Made by a program: the position numbers and the translations under genes. DNA of 39,652 nt from Flavobacteriaceae bacterium (lineage in GTDB: Bacteria; Bacteroidota; Bacteroidia; Flavobacteriales; Flavobacteriaceae): NCBI GenBank assembly GCA_947453885.1, contig CANGIF010000031.1:1-39652 (forward strand), read 5' to 3'. The notes below the pieces were generated by a model. That model was not told where the DNA came from. It did no database searches and was given only the letters and a program-made list of their open reading frames with translations. Position 1 is the first letter of the stretch; every line of letters starts with the position of its first letter. This document shows positions 15,973-24,391 of the stretch, one piece after another.

Positions 15973-16941
15973 TTAATTGTTAAAAATTACTTTACTCTCT
16001 AATTCATTGACCTCAAGGGTTACTTCTTTACCTAAAATTAACGCACGATTGTCCTGAATATGACCTGCGGGAAAATTGTAAAGAACCGGAATTTTCAAGT
16101 CCTTTATGGCGTCTTCAATTATTTCTAAAGCATTTTTTCCCCAAGGAATTTCGTTGTCGTTCATTTTGGTCATGCTGCCTACAATGATCCCTTTTAAACC
16201 TGACAAACAACCGTTTCGTTTTAAATTCAACATCATTCGGTCCACGTGGTACAAATATTCGTCCAAATCTTCAATAAAAAGAATTTTATCCTTACAGTCC
16301 ACTGCCGATTCCGAACCTAATAAACTGTAAAGAATGGATAAATTGCCGCCAACAAGTGTGCCTTTTGCTGTTCCTAAATGATTCAAAGCGTCGCAGGTTA
16401 GAGTGTAGGACAACGGTTCGCCAAACAAGGAACGACACAACGTTTCCTTGGCTTCGTCTGTTGCTCGTGGCAAACTAATTGGCATAGTGCCGTGAATAGA
16501 CGCTATACCCAACCGGTTTAAATGGCTGTGTAAAACCGTTACATCACTAAAACCAACAATCCATTTTGGGTTGTGTTTAAATTTCGTGAAATCGAGTAAA
16601 TCCAACATTCTAACAGTGCCATAGCCACCTCTTACACACCAAATTGCTTTGATGTTGGGGTTGTCCATTTGGTTTTGAAAATCAGCAGCACGCTCTTGGT
16701 CGGTGCCGGCAAGTTGGTTAAAGTTCAACCCTATCGATTGACCTATGATCACGTGAAGTCCCCACGATGCTAACAATTGTACAGCAGGTTGCAGGTTGTC
16801 TTCTAGGTTTTTGCGGGCGGTAGCTACAAGAGCTACAGTGTCGCCTTTTTGTAAATAAGGAGGTATAATCATGTGTGTTTGCGCTTGACTGTTACAAATT
16901 AGTCCTAGAAAAAGTACTATACATTTTGCCTTTTTTTTCAT
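15973..16941 (-). CDS. Exported S66-family LD-carboxypeptidase
   Basis: A 322-residue muramoyltetrapeptide (L,D-)carboxypeptidase. It has the peptidase S66 motifs: CVRGGYGTVRML, the nucleophile Ser132 in VGFSDVTVLHSH, Glu224 in LFIEDLDEYLYHVDRM, and His294 in NFPAGHIQDNRAL. The catalytic set Ser-Glu-His is complete. The enzyme removes the terminal D-Ala from tetrapeptide stems in peptidoglycan recycling. The first 22 residues look like a Sec signal peptide (basic MKKKAK, hydrophobic CIVLFLGLIC, then NSQAQ), which would put it in the periplasm, unlike E. coli LdcA. A -7 box lies 25 bp upstream, so the whole signal peptide is in the message. Confidence 0.88.
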   Translation of the reverse strand: MKKKAKCIVLFLGLICNSQAQTHMIIPPYLQKGDTVALVATARKNLEDNLQPAVQLLASWGLHVIIGQSIGLNFNQLAGTDQERAADFQNQMDNPNIKAIWCVRGGYGTVRMLDLLDFTKFKHNPKWIVGFSDVTVLHSHLNRLGIASIHGTMPISLPRATDEAKETLCRSLFGEPLSYTLTCDALNHLGTAKGTLVGGNLSILYSLLGSESAVDCKDKILFIEDLDEYLYHVDRMMLNLKRNGCLSGLKGIIVGSMTKMNDNEIPWGKNALEIIEDAIKDLKIPVLYNFPAGHIQDNRALILGKEVTLEVNELESKVIFNN

Positions 16942-16965
16942 TTGACTGGTTAAAAATCAGTACTG

Positions 16966-16973
16966 CAAAGGTA
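16966..16973 (-). promoter_or_regulatory. -7 promoter element for the LD-carboxypeptidase/YraN pair
   Basis: The minus strand reads TACCTTTG (exact TAnnTTTG). The start would be near 16959, with a leader of about 18 nt. Confidence 0.6.
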
Positions 16974-17093
16974 AGATAATATCTAAAATGACGATTGATA
17001 ATTGCAGCTTTCAAAATTTGTGGTGCTAAACCGCTAACTAAGCGCCTACTTGTAGCTACTTCAATATTTAATAGCTATTGGTTTTTCCGTTGG

Positions 17094-17114
17094 TTGGAAT
17101 ATTTTATATATTTG
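17094..17114 (+). promoter_or_regulatory. Promoter-like 21-bp block, copy 1 (shared with 28046-28066)
   Basis: The block starts TTGGAATATTTTA and ends with TATATTTG (17107-17114, exact TAnnTTTG). The same 21 bp recur without mismatch at 28046-28066. Both copies precede small lipoprotein genes. Transcription would start near 17120, about 50 nt before the ATG at 17172. Confidence 0.55.
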
Positions 17115-17171
17115 AAGGAATTAATAGGATATAAAAACGCAAGAAACCACTCCATTCCATAAACTGAAAAA

Positions 17172-17600
17172 ATGAAAAACAAACTTTTTACAATTCTAAT
17201 TTCTTTGCTAGTAGCAAGTTGTGCCACTTTTACCCTTTCAAAAGAAAGTTTGGTTGAACAATTAAAGGACAATCAAAAAGTAGCAAAAACTAGTAATGCA
17301 CTTTCTTTAGGAACTGAATATTATTCAAACCAGCTACAAAAAATAAAATGTACTGCTAAAAATGGTAAAGAAGTGTATTTGTACACGGCTAAAAACATGA
17401 ATTGTATCATCACAAAAACCTCAACAGGAAAAACGGTAAACTTGTATTTTGATACTGTTTATATTAAAAACGATACTTTGTTTGGTTTAAAATCAAGAAT
17501 AATGGGCGGAAAAAGAAACGTTCCTTTAAACGACATTTCAAAAATTGTTATCCAAACAGAAACAACAAAATTTGATAACGTAACTGTTTCCGTTAAATAA
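17172..17600 (+). CDS. Small lipoprotein of unknown function
   Basis: A 142-residue protein with a lipoprotein signal peptide (MKNKLFTILISLLVASC, lipobox VASC, Cys17). The mature part is beta-rich. It holds a Lys-rich region (LYTAKNMNCIITKTSTGK), an internal strand pattern ending in NVPLNDISKIVIQTE, and two further cysteines. I do not recognise a family. The layout, with a short beta domain reading 'gives a value and how it is displayed', resembles small Bacteroidota lipoproteins, but no function can be assigned. It has its own promoter element (17107-17114). Confidence 0.7.
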   Translation: MKNKLFTILISLLVASCATFTLSKESLVEQLKDNQKVAKTSNALSLGTEYYSNQLQKIKCTAKNGKEVYLYTAKNMNCIITKTSTGKTVNLYFDTVYIKNDTLFGLKSRIMGGKRNVPLNDISKIVIQTETTKFDNVTVSVK

Positions 17601-17757
17601 TTAAATCGCAAACCGAGTACTACACTTTATACTATGGCATTCCGCCCTAGTTTTTTTCAAAAATTAGAAATTAAAAAACCTCAAAATAAGTTTTGGAGGA
17701 AAATGATATAAATTTTCTTTATTTTGTACAACTCTTACTTTTTAGTCCGTTTTAATT

Positions 17758-18459
17758 ATGTCAATCAAATACTATTTACATCAAAATGCTATTGCAAATA
17801 CTGCCGAAAGCCATAAAGCGGTAATCATTCCTCATGCGGTTCATAATTTGCAAAGTATCATCAATCAAATGCTTAAAAGAGGAACAACACTCTCTGAGTC
17901 CGATATTTTGGCTTCACTTCATCTCTTTTTTGAAGTCGTTGCTCAGGAAGTTCAAGAGGGCAATCATGTAAATTTACCAATTGTGAATATTAAACCGGGT
18001 ATTTCTGGAGCATTTACTAGTGCATTAGACCATTTTGATCCCTCCAAACACAGACTCAAAACCACTACTTCGTCTGGGATTTTGTTGAAAAAAAACATAA
18101 AAAACACGACAGTCGAAAAAATAAATAGGCCGCTTACCATCCCTATTTTGAGTGCTTTTGTCGATATCATGTCGCAAACCATAAATGAAAGTATCTCGCC
18201 AAATGGTATTGGTCAAATTGTGGGTAATCATTTAAAGTTTAACGATAGTAATCCATCCGAAGGAGTGTTTTTTGTAAATGCCAACAACCAAACTTTTCAA
18301 GCTACTTATTTTGCTACACGGCATCCGCGCAAACTTGTGTTCAGTATTCCCGAGGGGATGCCTGCGGGAAACTATACTTTGGTAGTAAAAAAAGCTTTCG
18401 GAAAAACAGCTGCAACCCTTCGAGAAGGAACATTCCCTTTTGCCTTAAAAGTAGTTTAA
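17758..18459 (+). CDS. HU-like DNA-binding protein with C-terminal DUF4469-type domain
   Basis: A 233-residue protein. The N-terminal ~125 residues resemble the Bacteroidota HU/IHF-like family (SIKYYLHQNAIANTAESHKA, then LPIVNIKPGISGAFTS and HRLKTTTSSGILLKKNIK). The C-terminal ~100 residues form an Ig-like DUF4469-type domain (GQIVGNHLKFNDSNPSEGVFF, YTLVVKKAFGKTAATLREG). It is probably nucleoid-associated and cytoplasmic, since no signal peptide is seen. Target preference is unknown. It is a single gene, 157 bp downstream of the lipoprotein. A hairpin at 18473-18535 may end it. Confidence 0.8.
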   Translation: MSIKYYLHQNAIANTAESHKAVIIPHAVHNLQSIINQMLKRGTTLSESDILASLHLFFEVVAQEVQEGNHVNLPIVNIKPGISGAFTSALDHFDPSKHRLKTTTSSGILLKKNIKNTTVEKINRPLTIPILSAFVDIMSQTINESISPNGIGQIVGNHLKFNDSNPSEGVFFVNANNQTFQATYFATRHPRKLVFSIPEGMPAGNYTLVVKKAFGKTAATLREGTFPFALKVV

Positions 18460-18472
18460 AGTACTAGCATCC

Positions 18473-18535
18473 AAAAACTCGTCGACTATTTAATATAAAC
18501 TCTATGATTTTTTGTTACAAAGTCGAGGACTTTTT
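18473..18535 (+). terminator. Candidate terminator after the HU-like gene
   Basis: AAAAACTCGTCGACT (18473-18487) can pair with AGTCGAGGACTTTTT (18521-18535) with two mismatches. The 33-base loop is long for an intrinsic terminator, so this is weak. Confidence 0.35.
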
Positions 18536-18795
18536 GTGTGCTTAGTTAGCATTTTATTTCTAAAAAAGCATTTCCAAAAAAGTGCCCTTTCGTTCTATTT
18601 AAAATCCGAATACGCTGGGCTTTTTTTGATTTATAACTAGGGTAAAGAAATGTTCGCAACACTTTTAAAGCTATCTCGAAGTTGGAGACTTTGCGAAACG
18701 GGATTGTCTTGAACTTCTATTGGGCTGAATTAGTGGTGTTTTGAACGGTCGTGGCGTTTTTTTAGCTATAAAAAAAGTTACTTGGTGATTTTGAT
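18536..18795. other. Gene-free interval
   Basis: This stretch separates the HU-like gene from the next cargo gene. The middle (about 18660-18760) is less AT-rich than the other intergenic DNA here. I see no reading frame with codon-like character, no tRNA and no clear hairpin. It may be a remnant or a small RNA, but nothing supports either. Confidence 0.3.
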
Positions 18796-18803
18796 TATAT
18801 TTG
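18796..18803 (+). promoter_or_regulatory. -7 promoter element of the T9SS cargo gene
   Basis: TATATTTG matches TAnnTTTG exactly. The start would be near 18810, giving a leader of about 20 nt to the ATG at 18830. Confidence 0.55.
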
Positions 18804-18829
18804 AATGTATTTTGTAAATCAACAACAAA

Positions 18830-19666
18830 ATGAAAAAAATAGTTTTATTAGTTACAATAAGTAGTATTCTTTTGAACTCGGCAGTAAAAGCTTTTGCACA
18901 AACAGCCGGTACACTGACTTTTACTTATACTCCAGTTGAGCATGTAACTGGGAATTTCAATGCGGACAAAAGATATGTGTTGGCAATTTATATTATGTAC
19001 GGTTCAGCTTTAATTAAAACAACTAATAAATACTGTGAGACCGCCTATTATACTAAATTACCTAATTGGGCTATTTGTGCTAGTTGTGGTTTTACTGGTT
19101 CGCCATTAGTAGCAGATGCAACAAGTCCGTTTTGTGAAACAACTGGGGCTATATTGGGAGGGGTACAAACCAGTTATGCGCCCAGAACAATTATATGGGA
19201 CGGCTTGGATAAATATGGTAATATTGCACACGATAGTATTACATATACTATTAGAATAGAGGAAACTTGGGGTCCTACTTCTGCAAGTTATACGGTTAGA
19301 GTGTTCTCTTTTACAAAAGGTCCCAATGTAGATGATCAAACTACGGGTATTCCTAACGATGCTAATTTTAAGGATATTTCTTTAATTTGGCAACCTACAT
19401 TGTCAACAGAGAGCTTTGCTGACGCAACCGCAATGGTGTTTCCTAATCCGTCCAACACGGGTGTTTTTAACTTAGCGGTTAAGGACAGTGTTACAGCGGT
19501 TAAAGTATATTCTATTTTGGGCGCAACCCTTTCCAATGAAACCGTTTCGCTATCCAACGGAGACACTAAAACACTGGATTTGTCAAGCTACAACAACGGT
19601 TTGTACATAGTTTCGGTAACCAACAACAAAGGAACGACTAACTACAAAGTGGTTTTAGATAAGTAA
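18830..19666 (+). CDS. Secreted protein with T9SS type A sorting domain
   Basis: A 278-residue exported protein. The signal peptide MKKIVLLVTISSILLNSAVKAFAQ is followed by a beta-rich domain (about residues 25-190). This domain holds a cluster of cysteines (CETAYYTKLPNWAICASCGF and CETTGA) and a FlgD-Ig-like stretch, IIWDGLDKYGNIAHDSITYTI, typical of extended-strand adhesin modules. The last 75 residues are a type A T9SS signal (VFPNPSNTGVFNLAV, VKVYSILG, YNNGLYIVSVTNNKG...YKVVLDK). Ligand unknown. It stands alone, between a promoter box (18796) and a strong terminator (19697). Confidence 0.85.
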   Translation: MKKIVLLVTISSILLNSAVKAFAQTAGTLTFTYTPVEHVTGNFNADKRYVLAIYIMYGSALIKTTNKYCETAYYTKLPNWAICASCGFTGSPLVADATSPFCETTGAILGGVQTSYAPRTIIWDGLDKYGNIAHDSITYTIRIEETWGPTSASYTVRVFSFTKGPNVDDQTTGIPNDANFKDISLIWQPTLSTESFADATAMVFPNPSNTGVFNLAVKDSVTAVKVYSILGATLSNETVSLSNGDTKTLDLSSYNNGLYIVSVTNNKGTTNYKVVLDK

Positions 19667-19696
19667 AACTTTTTGTTCAGTTGCATTTTTTAAAAC

Positions 19697-19735
19697 AACA
19701 ACCCCATTGTAAAATAATGGGGTTGTTTTGTTTTA
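19697..19735 (+). terminator. Strong intrinsic terminator
   Basis: AACAACCCCATT (19697-19708) and AATGGGGTTGTT (19716-19727) form a perfect 12-bp stem with a 7-base loop, followed by TTGTTTT. It lies 30 bp after the cargo gene stop. Confidence 0.9.
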
Positions 19736-19907
19736 AAGGAGTCTATACAAGTAAAAATAAGTAAACCGCTTTGTTTTAATTCCTAACCAGTCCCTTTTGA
19801 AATTTAAAAACAATAGCGTTTCCAACGCAGATACTAGCCCCCTTGTTGTTGCGAAAAATTAAAAACTAGAATGTGTAACACTGTAATTCATCCTGGCTAA
19901 AAAGTAG

Positions 19908-19915
19908 TATATTTG
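19908..19915 (+). promoter_or_regulatory. -7 promoter element of the prolyl oligopeptidase gene
   Basis: TATATTTG matches TAnnTTTG exactly. Transcription would start near 19922, giving a leader of about 19 nt before the ATG at 19941. Confidence 0.55.
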
Positions 19916-19940
19916 GGTTTACTAAAACTTTTTAACTGTT

Positions 19941-22028
19941 ATGAAAAATAGCTTTGTTTGTATTTTCCTGTTTGTAGCGCAATCGTTCCTTTTTTGTCAA
20001 ACTTTTCCAAAGGCAAAATCAGTACCTAAGACCATTACAAAATTTGGCTTTTCCTTTCAGGACGATTATACTTGGCTAGAAGACATGAAGTCAGAAGAAA
20101 CTAAAAATTGGACAACTGCTCAAAATGAAGTTATTAACTTGCACTTTGTTGAAATTAAAAAAAAGTACGATGCACTTTCAAAAATAAAAGAATACCACCA
20201 TTATTCCTCTAGCGGCCTTCCAACAAAAAAAGAAGCTTACTATTATTCTTTATACATCAAAGACAAAGACAAACCAAGTGTTTTGTTTTACAGAAAAGAT
20301 GTAAATGATAACTCTATTGAACTCTTTAATCCTTTTAAAATATATAAAAACACCAACACCGTTTTGATGGATTACAATCCGTCTAAAAACTCAAAATATT
20401 TAGCCTGTAAAGTTAGTTTAGACGGAAGTGACAGAAATGAAATCCGATTTGTCGGTATTGAAAATAGTAAAAATTTAGACGATGTAATTTCCAATGTAAA
20501 GTTTTCTAAAATGGAATGGAATTCTGATTCCGGCATTTTTTACAAACGAAATACCAATCAAAATACGTTTGCCAAAGACTCCACCTACCAGTTATATTAC
20601 CACAAATTAGGAACCAATCAAGAAGCAGATCAATTGATTTTTGACGCTACTAAATCGAGAAATGGTTTTACCTATTTTACTAAAAAAGACCGCCTTTTTA
20701 TAATTGAACAAGAGCGACGAACCGATGCTAAAAATTATTATTACGCTTCGTTGAAAGAGGAAGAATTTAAACTTGAAAAATTTATAGCTTCGGATGAATC
20801 GGAATTTTCATTATTACATTACAGTAATAATAACATTTACTTTTCGAGCAAAGAGTATGATTGGGGCGAAATTAGAACTTTTCCCATTTCCAATAGAGCC
20901 GATGAAAAAGTGTTGATTTCTCAAATTTATAATAACTTATTAGTTGGCTCTTTTTTTTCAGACGGTTATATCTTTTGTAAATACAAAACATTAGGCAAAA
21001 ATTTTGTCAATGCTTATAAAGAAAACGGGGATTTTATTAGAAAAATAGATGTTCCAGAAAATACTAATTTTGATTTTAAATTCTTTGACCCTACAACAAA
21101 ATGCTTGTATATAAGTGTGTTTTCTACAACCATTTCGCCACAAAATTTTAAATTAAATATTGAAACTGGTGCTATAAACCATTTTTATAACGAGTATTTA
21201 GCCCCTCAAGTTTCTTTGTTTCCATTAGACCATTTTATTACTAAAAATACTTCTTTTAAAAGTCGCGATGGTAAAGAAGTTCCTATAACAATAATTTATA
21301 AAAAAGGCACTGTTTTAGATGGAAACAACCCAACCTTACTGGAAGCTTATGGCGGATTTGGTGTTGTTTCTGAACAAAATTATAATCCTTCCTTGCTGTA
21401 TTTTCTAGAAAAAGGAGGTGTGTATGCTTTTGCGGCAATACGCGGCGGAGGCGAAAAAGGATTAAATTGGCACAAAGGAGGAATGGGTTTAACAAAGAGG
21501 AATTCATTTAATGATTTTATTGATGCTGCCGAATATCTAATCAAAGAAAAATATACCTGTTCTAATAGACTGGCCATAACAGGAGCTTCTAACGGTGGTT
21601 TGGTAGTTGGTGTTGCAATGACACAAAGACCGGAATTATTTAAAGTTGCTGTTCCAAAAGTGGGTGTTTTCGACATGATTAATTTTGAAAAATATACCGT
21701 AGGTAAGTATTGGAGTGAAGAATATGGAAACACTAATGTACAGCCAGAATTTGAAAATTTGTTACTGTTTTCGCCATTGAATTCCATTAAAGAAAATGTA
21801 AACTACCCTACTACATTAATTATTACTTCAAAAAATGACGATAGAGTTCCTCCGTTTCATTCTTATAAATTTGCCGCACGATTACAAAATAGACAAGCGC
21901 AAAAAAATCCAATTTTTCTACAAACTTTAGACGATGCTGGACATAACGGAAAAATTGCCAACTACAACAGTTACTTTGAAGAAAAAGCCAATTTTTATGA
22001 CTTTATACTGTATTATTTAAACAAATAA
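19941..22028 (+). CDS. Secreted prolyl oligopeptidase (family S9)
   Basis: A 695-residue serine peptidase. The signal peptide is about residues 1-20 (hydrophobic CIFLFVAQSFLF, then CQTFPKA). The seven-bladed propeller region spans about residues 75-420. The alpha/beta-hydrolase domain holds the catalytic set: Ser550 in TGASNGGLVVG, Asp633/Asp634 in SKNDDRVPPFHS, and His668 in DDAGHNGK. The Gly-rich strand AAIRGGGEKGLNWHKGG is typical of prolyl endopeptidases. It cleaves after proline in short peptides, most likely in the periplasm. It is monocistronic, with its own promoter element and a gene-free gap of 296 bp after it. Confidence 0.92.
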   Translation: MKNSFVCIFLFVAQSFLFCQTFPKAKSVPKTITKFGFSFQDDYTWLEDMKSEETKNWTTAQNEVINLHFVEIKKKYDALSKIKEYHHYSSSGLPTKKEAYYYSLYIKDKDKPSVLFYRKDVNDNSIELFNPFKIYKNTNTVLMDYNPSKNSKYLACKVSLDGSDRNEIRFVGIENSKNLDDVISNVKFSKMEWNSDSGIFYKRNTNQNTFAKDSTYQLYYHKLGTNQEADQLIFDATKSRNGFTYFTKKDRLFIIEQERRTDAKNYYYASLKEEEFKLEKFIASDESEFSLLHYSNNNIYFSSKEYDWGEIRTFPISNRADEKVLISQIYNNLLVGSFFSDGYIFCKYKTLGKNFVNAYKENGDFIRKIDVPENTNFDFKFFDPTTKCLYISVFSTTISPQNFKLNIETGAINHFYNEYLAPQVSLFPLDHFITKNTSFKSRDGKEVPITIIYKKGTVLDGNNPTLLEAYGGFGVVSEQNYNPSLLYFLEKGGVYAFAAIRGGGEKGLNWHKGGMGLTKRNSFNDFIDAAEYLIKEKYTCSNRLAITGASNGGLVVGVAMTQRPELFKVAVPKVGVFDMINFEKYTVGKYWSEEYGNTNVQPEFENLLLFSPLNSIKENVNYPTTLIITSKNDDRVPPFHSYKFAARLQNRQAQKNPIFLQTLDDAGHNGKIANYNSYFEEKANFYDFILYYLNK

Positions 22029-22289
22029 AAAAAGAACCATTTAACTTTTTACTTGATACGCCTGCTCTAACAACAAAAAACTTACTTTTTAATTTAGTAA
22101 ATCCTTATTGTTATAACGTAGCCTATTGAGGTTAACGGTCGGTTTATGTAGAAATTGGAGTTTTTGTGAGGAACTGATGTTATTGCGGAAGCCCAGAAGA
22201 ATTCTCATCCATTAAACAACTGCTTGTAAACGTGTGAATCATGTAACTTTTAGAAGTAATAGTACAACAGCTACGGTGGGTATTGAGGC
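22029..22289. other. Gene-free interval before the rubrerythrin gene
   Basis: No coding frame or RNA gene is apparent. The segment around 22118-22160 (CGTAGCCTATTGAGGTTAAC, then CGGTCGGTTTATG) is less AT-rich than its surroundings. It has the look of decayed repeat material sometimes seen between Bacteroidota genes, but I cannot confirm a second copy in this window. Confidence 0.25.
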
Positions 22290-22297
22290 TAACTTTG
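22290..22297 (+). promoter_or_regulatory. -7 promoter element ahead of the stress/ion block
   Basis: TAACTTTG matches TAnnTTTG exactly. The start would be near 22304, about 20 nt before the rubrerythrin ATG. Confidence 0.55.
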
Positions 22298-22324
22298 TAT
22301 TGTAATTAATCCAAAGCAATTAAA

Positions 22325-22990
22325 ATGAAAAAGTTATTCTTAAACTATTCTGTATTTTTAGTAACAATTGGTTTTTTAGTAATGACTTCTTGCGATGATA
22401 AAAAGAAAGAGCTAAAAACAACAACCAAAGAACACATGGACGCAGAATCTAAAACAATTGAAAATATGCAAGCGGCATATAAAGGAGAGAAAACAGCAAC
22501 CGCAAAGTATGCAGCGTTTTCAAAGAAAGCGGAAGAAGAAGGCTTTCATAACATTGCACTATTATATAATGCAGTTTCAGCAGCCGAAAACATTCACGCA
22601 ACAAACCATAAAGCAGTAATTGAAGATGCCGGAGCAACTGTACCTATAATAACTCCTGAATACAAAGTTAAAACCACAAAAGAAAACTTAGCTGACGACA
22701 TAAGCGGAGAAGCGTACGAAGCCAAAACAATGTACCCTGACTTTTTAAAAACCGCAGAAACAGCAAACAATCAGATTGCTTCTTTAAGCCTTACTTATGC
22801 AATGAAAACGGAACTAAAACACAACTTCTTTTTTGTACAAGCCTTAGGAGATATTAACAGTAATACCTTGAACAGTTTGCCGACTAAATATTTTGTTTGC
22901 CCTGCTTGTGGTAATACCTATGCCACTACCCCGCCAAGACATTGTGATTTTTCATTAACCGATAAAGAAAAATTTATTGTATTTCAATAA
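22325..22990 (+). CDS. Lipoprotein-type rubrerythrin
   Basis: A 221-residue ferritin-like diiron protein with a short rubredoxin-like tail. Candidate diiron ligands are Glu55 (KGEKTA), Glu88 and His91 (SAAENIH), Glu132 (EAYEAK) and Glu163 with His166 (MKTELKH). The tail has Cys192-x2-Cys195 (CPACG) and only one further Cys (Cys207, PPRHCDF), so a standard four-Cys iron site is incomplete. The N-terminus is a lipoprotein signal (ending VMTSC-DD, Cys23), placing it in the cell envelope. Cytoplasmic rubrerythrins reduce hydrogen peroxide with electrons from rubredoxin. Its donor here is unknown. It is followed 16 nt later by the SDR gene. Confidence 0.85.
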   Translation: MKKLFLNYSVFLVTIGFLVMTSCDDKKKELKTTTKEHMDAESKTIENMQAAYKGEKTATAKYAAFSKKAEEEGFHNIALLYNAVSAAENIHATNHKAVIEDAGATVPIITPEYKVKTTKENLADDISGEAYEAKTMYPDFLKTAETANNQIASLSLTYAMKTELKHNFFFVQALGDINSNTLNSLPTKYFVCPACGNTYATTPPRHCDFSLTDKEKFIVFQ

Positions 22991-23006
22991 ACTAAAAATT
23001 CAAACA

Positions 23007-23768
23007 ATGAAACAATTAGAGAACAAAGTAGCAATAATAACAGGTGGCGCAGGCAGCATTGGCAAAACAACTGCTAAATTATTTTTAGAAGAAGGAGCAA
23101 AAGTCGTATTAGTTGACATAAGTGAAACCCAACTGAAAGCCGTGGTAAGTGATTTAGGTAGCAAAAACGTAGCCTATTGTGTTGCTGATGTATCAAAAGC
23201 AATTGAAGTACAGGGCTATGTAAATGAAGCGGTAAAATTGTTTGGTAAAATTGATGTGTTTTTCAACAATGCAGGTATTGAGGGCGTGGTACAACCAATC
23301 GTTGATTACCCAGAAGATGTTTTTGACAAAGTAATAGCGGTAAATGTTAAAGGAATATGGTTAGGAAATAAATATGTATTACCACAAATGAATGAAGGTG
23401 GAAGCATTATTATGACCTCATCTGTAGCTGGACTACTTGGTTTTGCTGGTTTAGGAGCTTACGTAACAAGTAAACACGCTGTTGTTGGTATTATGAGAGC
23501 AACAGCTATTGAAGCAGCCGCACTAAAAATTCGAGTTAATTCTATTCACCCTTCACCAGTTAATAACAGGATGATGCGGTCGATTGAAGAAGGAGCGGCA
23601 GCAGGACATGGAGAAGAAGTAAAAAAACAATTTGAAGCATCAATTCCCTTAAAAAGGTATACGGAGCCTGATGAAATTGCACAACTAGTTGTATTTCTTG
23701 CTAGCGATAACAGTCAATACATAACTGGAACTACTCAAGTAATTGACGGGGGTATGTGCGCACAGTAG
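23007..23768 (+). CDS. SDR family oxidoreductase
   Basis: A 253-residue classical short-chain dehydrogenase. It has TGGAGSIG at about residues 12-19, an acidic residue at the end of strand 2 (VVLVDIS, so NAD(H) is favoured over NADP(H)), FFNNAGIEG, the catalytic Ser in MTSSVAG and Tyr-x3-Lys in YVTSKHA. The substrate cannot be read from the sequence. Homologues include glucose and alcohol dehydrogenases. The start at 23007 (MKQLENKVA) is chosen because the fold begins there. An upstream in-frame ATG at 22977 would overlap the rubrerythrin gene. It may be co-transcribed with rubrerythrin and could supply reductant, which is inference. Confidence 0.88.
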   Translation: MKQLENKVAIITGGAGSIGKTTAKLFLEEGAKVVLVDISETQLKAVVSDLGSKNVAYCVADVSKAIEVQGYVNEAVKLFGKIDVFFNNAGIEGVVQPIVDYPEDVFDKVIAVNVKGIWLGNKYVLPQMNEGGSIIMTSSVAGLLGFAGLGAYVTSKHAVVGIMRATAIEAAALKIRVNSIHPSPVNNRMMRSIEEGAAAGHGEEVKKQFEASIPLKRYTEPDEIAQLVVFLASDNSQYITGTTQVIDGGMCAQ

Positions 23769-23773
23769 TACGT

Positions 23774-23804
23774 TTTGAAATTTATATGTAGTAACATACA
23801 TTTC
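23774..23804 (+). promoter_or_regulatory. Possible internal promoter in the stress/ion block
   Basis: TTTG (23774-23777), a 19-bp spacer and TACATTTC (23797-23804; one mismatch to TAnnTTTG) fit the Bacteroidota promoter layout. The start would be about 20 bp before the ATG at 23831. Confidence 0.4.
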
Positions 23805-23830
23805 TAATGATCTGAAAATCAAAAAATAAA

Positions 23831-24310
23831 ATGAACCAAACACACGTTCACTTACTCATTACCCATCTTCCAATTTTTGGATCACTTTTAGGTGGATTTG
23901 TGCTTGCATACGGGCTTTTGTCTAAAAGTAACAACACGAAAATAGCTGCCTACTTTCTTTTTATAATTAGTGCAATTGGTGCAGGAATAGCCTATAGTAC
24001 TGGAGAAGCAGCAGAAGAAACAATTGAAGATATACAAGGTGTTGTTGAAGCTACTATTAAAACACACCAAGAATTTGCACTATTTGCATTACTTTCATTA
24101 CTTGTTTTAGGAGTTGCTGCTGTTTTAGGTTTAGTTTTTACTATTAAGAAATCTCCATTAACTAGAACGACAGCGTTTGTAATTTTGTTAATTGCTTTAA
24201 TTAGCTTTGGATTGGTTGCAAGAGCAGGCTATTTAGGTGGACAAATCAGACATACCGAAATTACAAATACTCCACAACCTGCCGAAAGCTCAGAAAAAGA
24301 TGCAGATTAG
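23831..24310 (+). CDS. DUF2231-like four-helix membrane protein
   Basis: A 159-residue integral membrane protein with four predicted helices (about residues 10-30, 36-56, 81-105, 113-137). Conserved-looking histidines sit at helix ends: HVHLLITHLP at the N-terminus, THQEF near residue 78, and GYLGGQIRHTE after helix 4. The layout recalls DUF2231 and related small membrane proteins in which helix-end histidines could bind heme or metal. Function is unknown. It is 62 nt after the SDR gene and 81 nt before the AI-2E permease. A possible promoter precedes it (23774-23804). Confidence 0.65.
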   Translation: MNQTHVHLLITHLPIFGSLLGGFVLAYGLLSKSNNTKIAAYFLFIISAIGAGIAYSTGEAAEETIEDIQGVVEATIKTHQEFALFALLSLLVLGVAAVLGLVFTIKKSPLTRTTAFVILLIALISFGLVARAGYLGGQIRHTEITNTPQPAESSEKDAD

Positions 24311-24391
24311 TAAGTAAGTATACTATTTCCTCACAGATTGGCATCAATAGTTAGTAAAACAATTGCTTTTTTAAACTATTAAAACAATAAA

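Noticed and set aside
21283..21787. Minus-strand reading frames within the prolyl oligopeptidase gene
   Set aside because: They lie opposite the catalytic domain of a clearly conserved gene and have no recognisable domain or start context.
22977..23006. Longer start for the SDR gene (ATG at 22977)
   Set aside because: It overlaps the rubrerythrin reading frame and adds ten residues before the conserved Rossmann strand. The ATG at 23007 fits the family.
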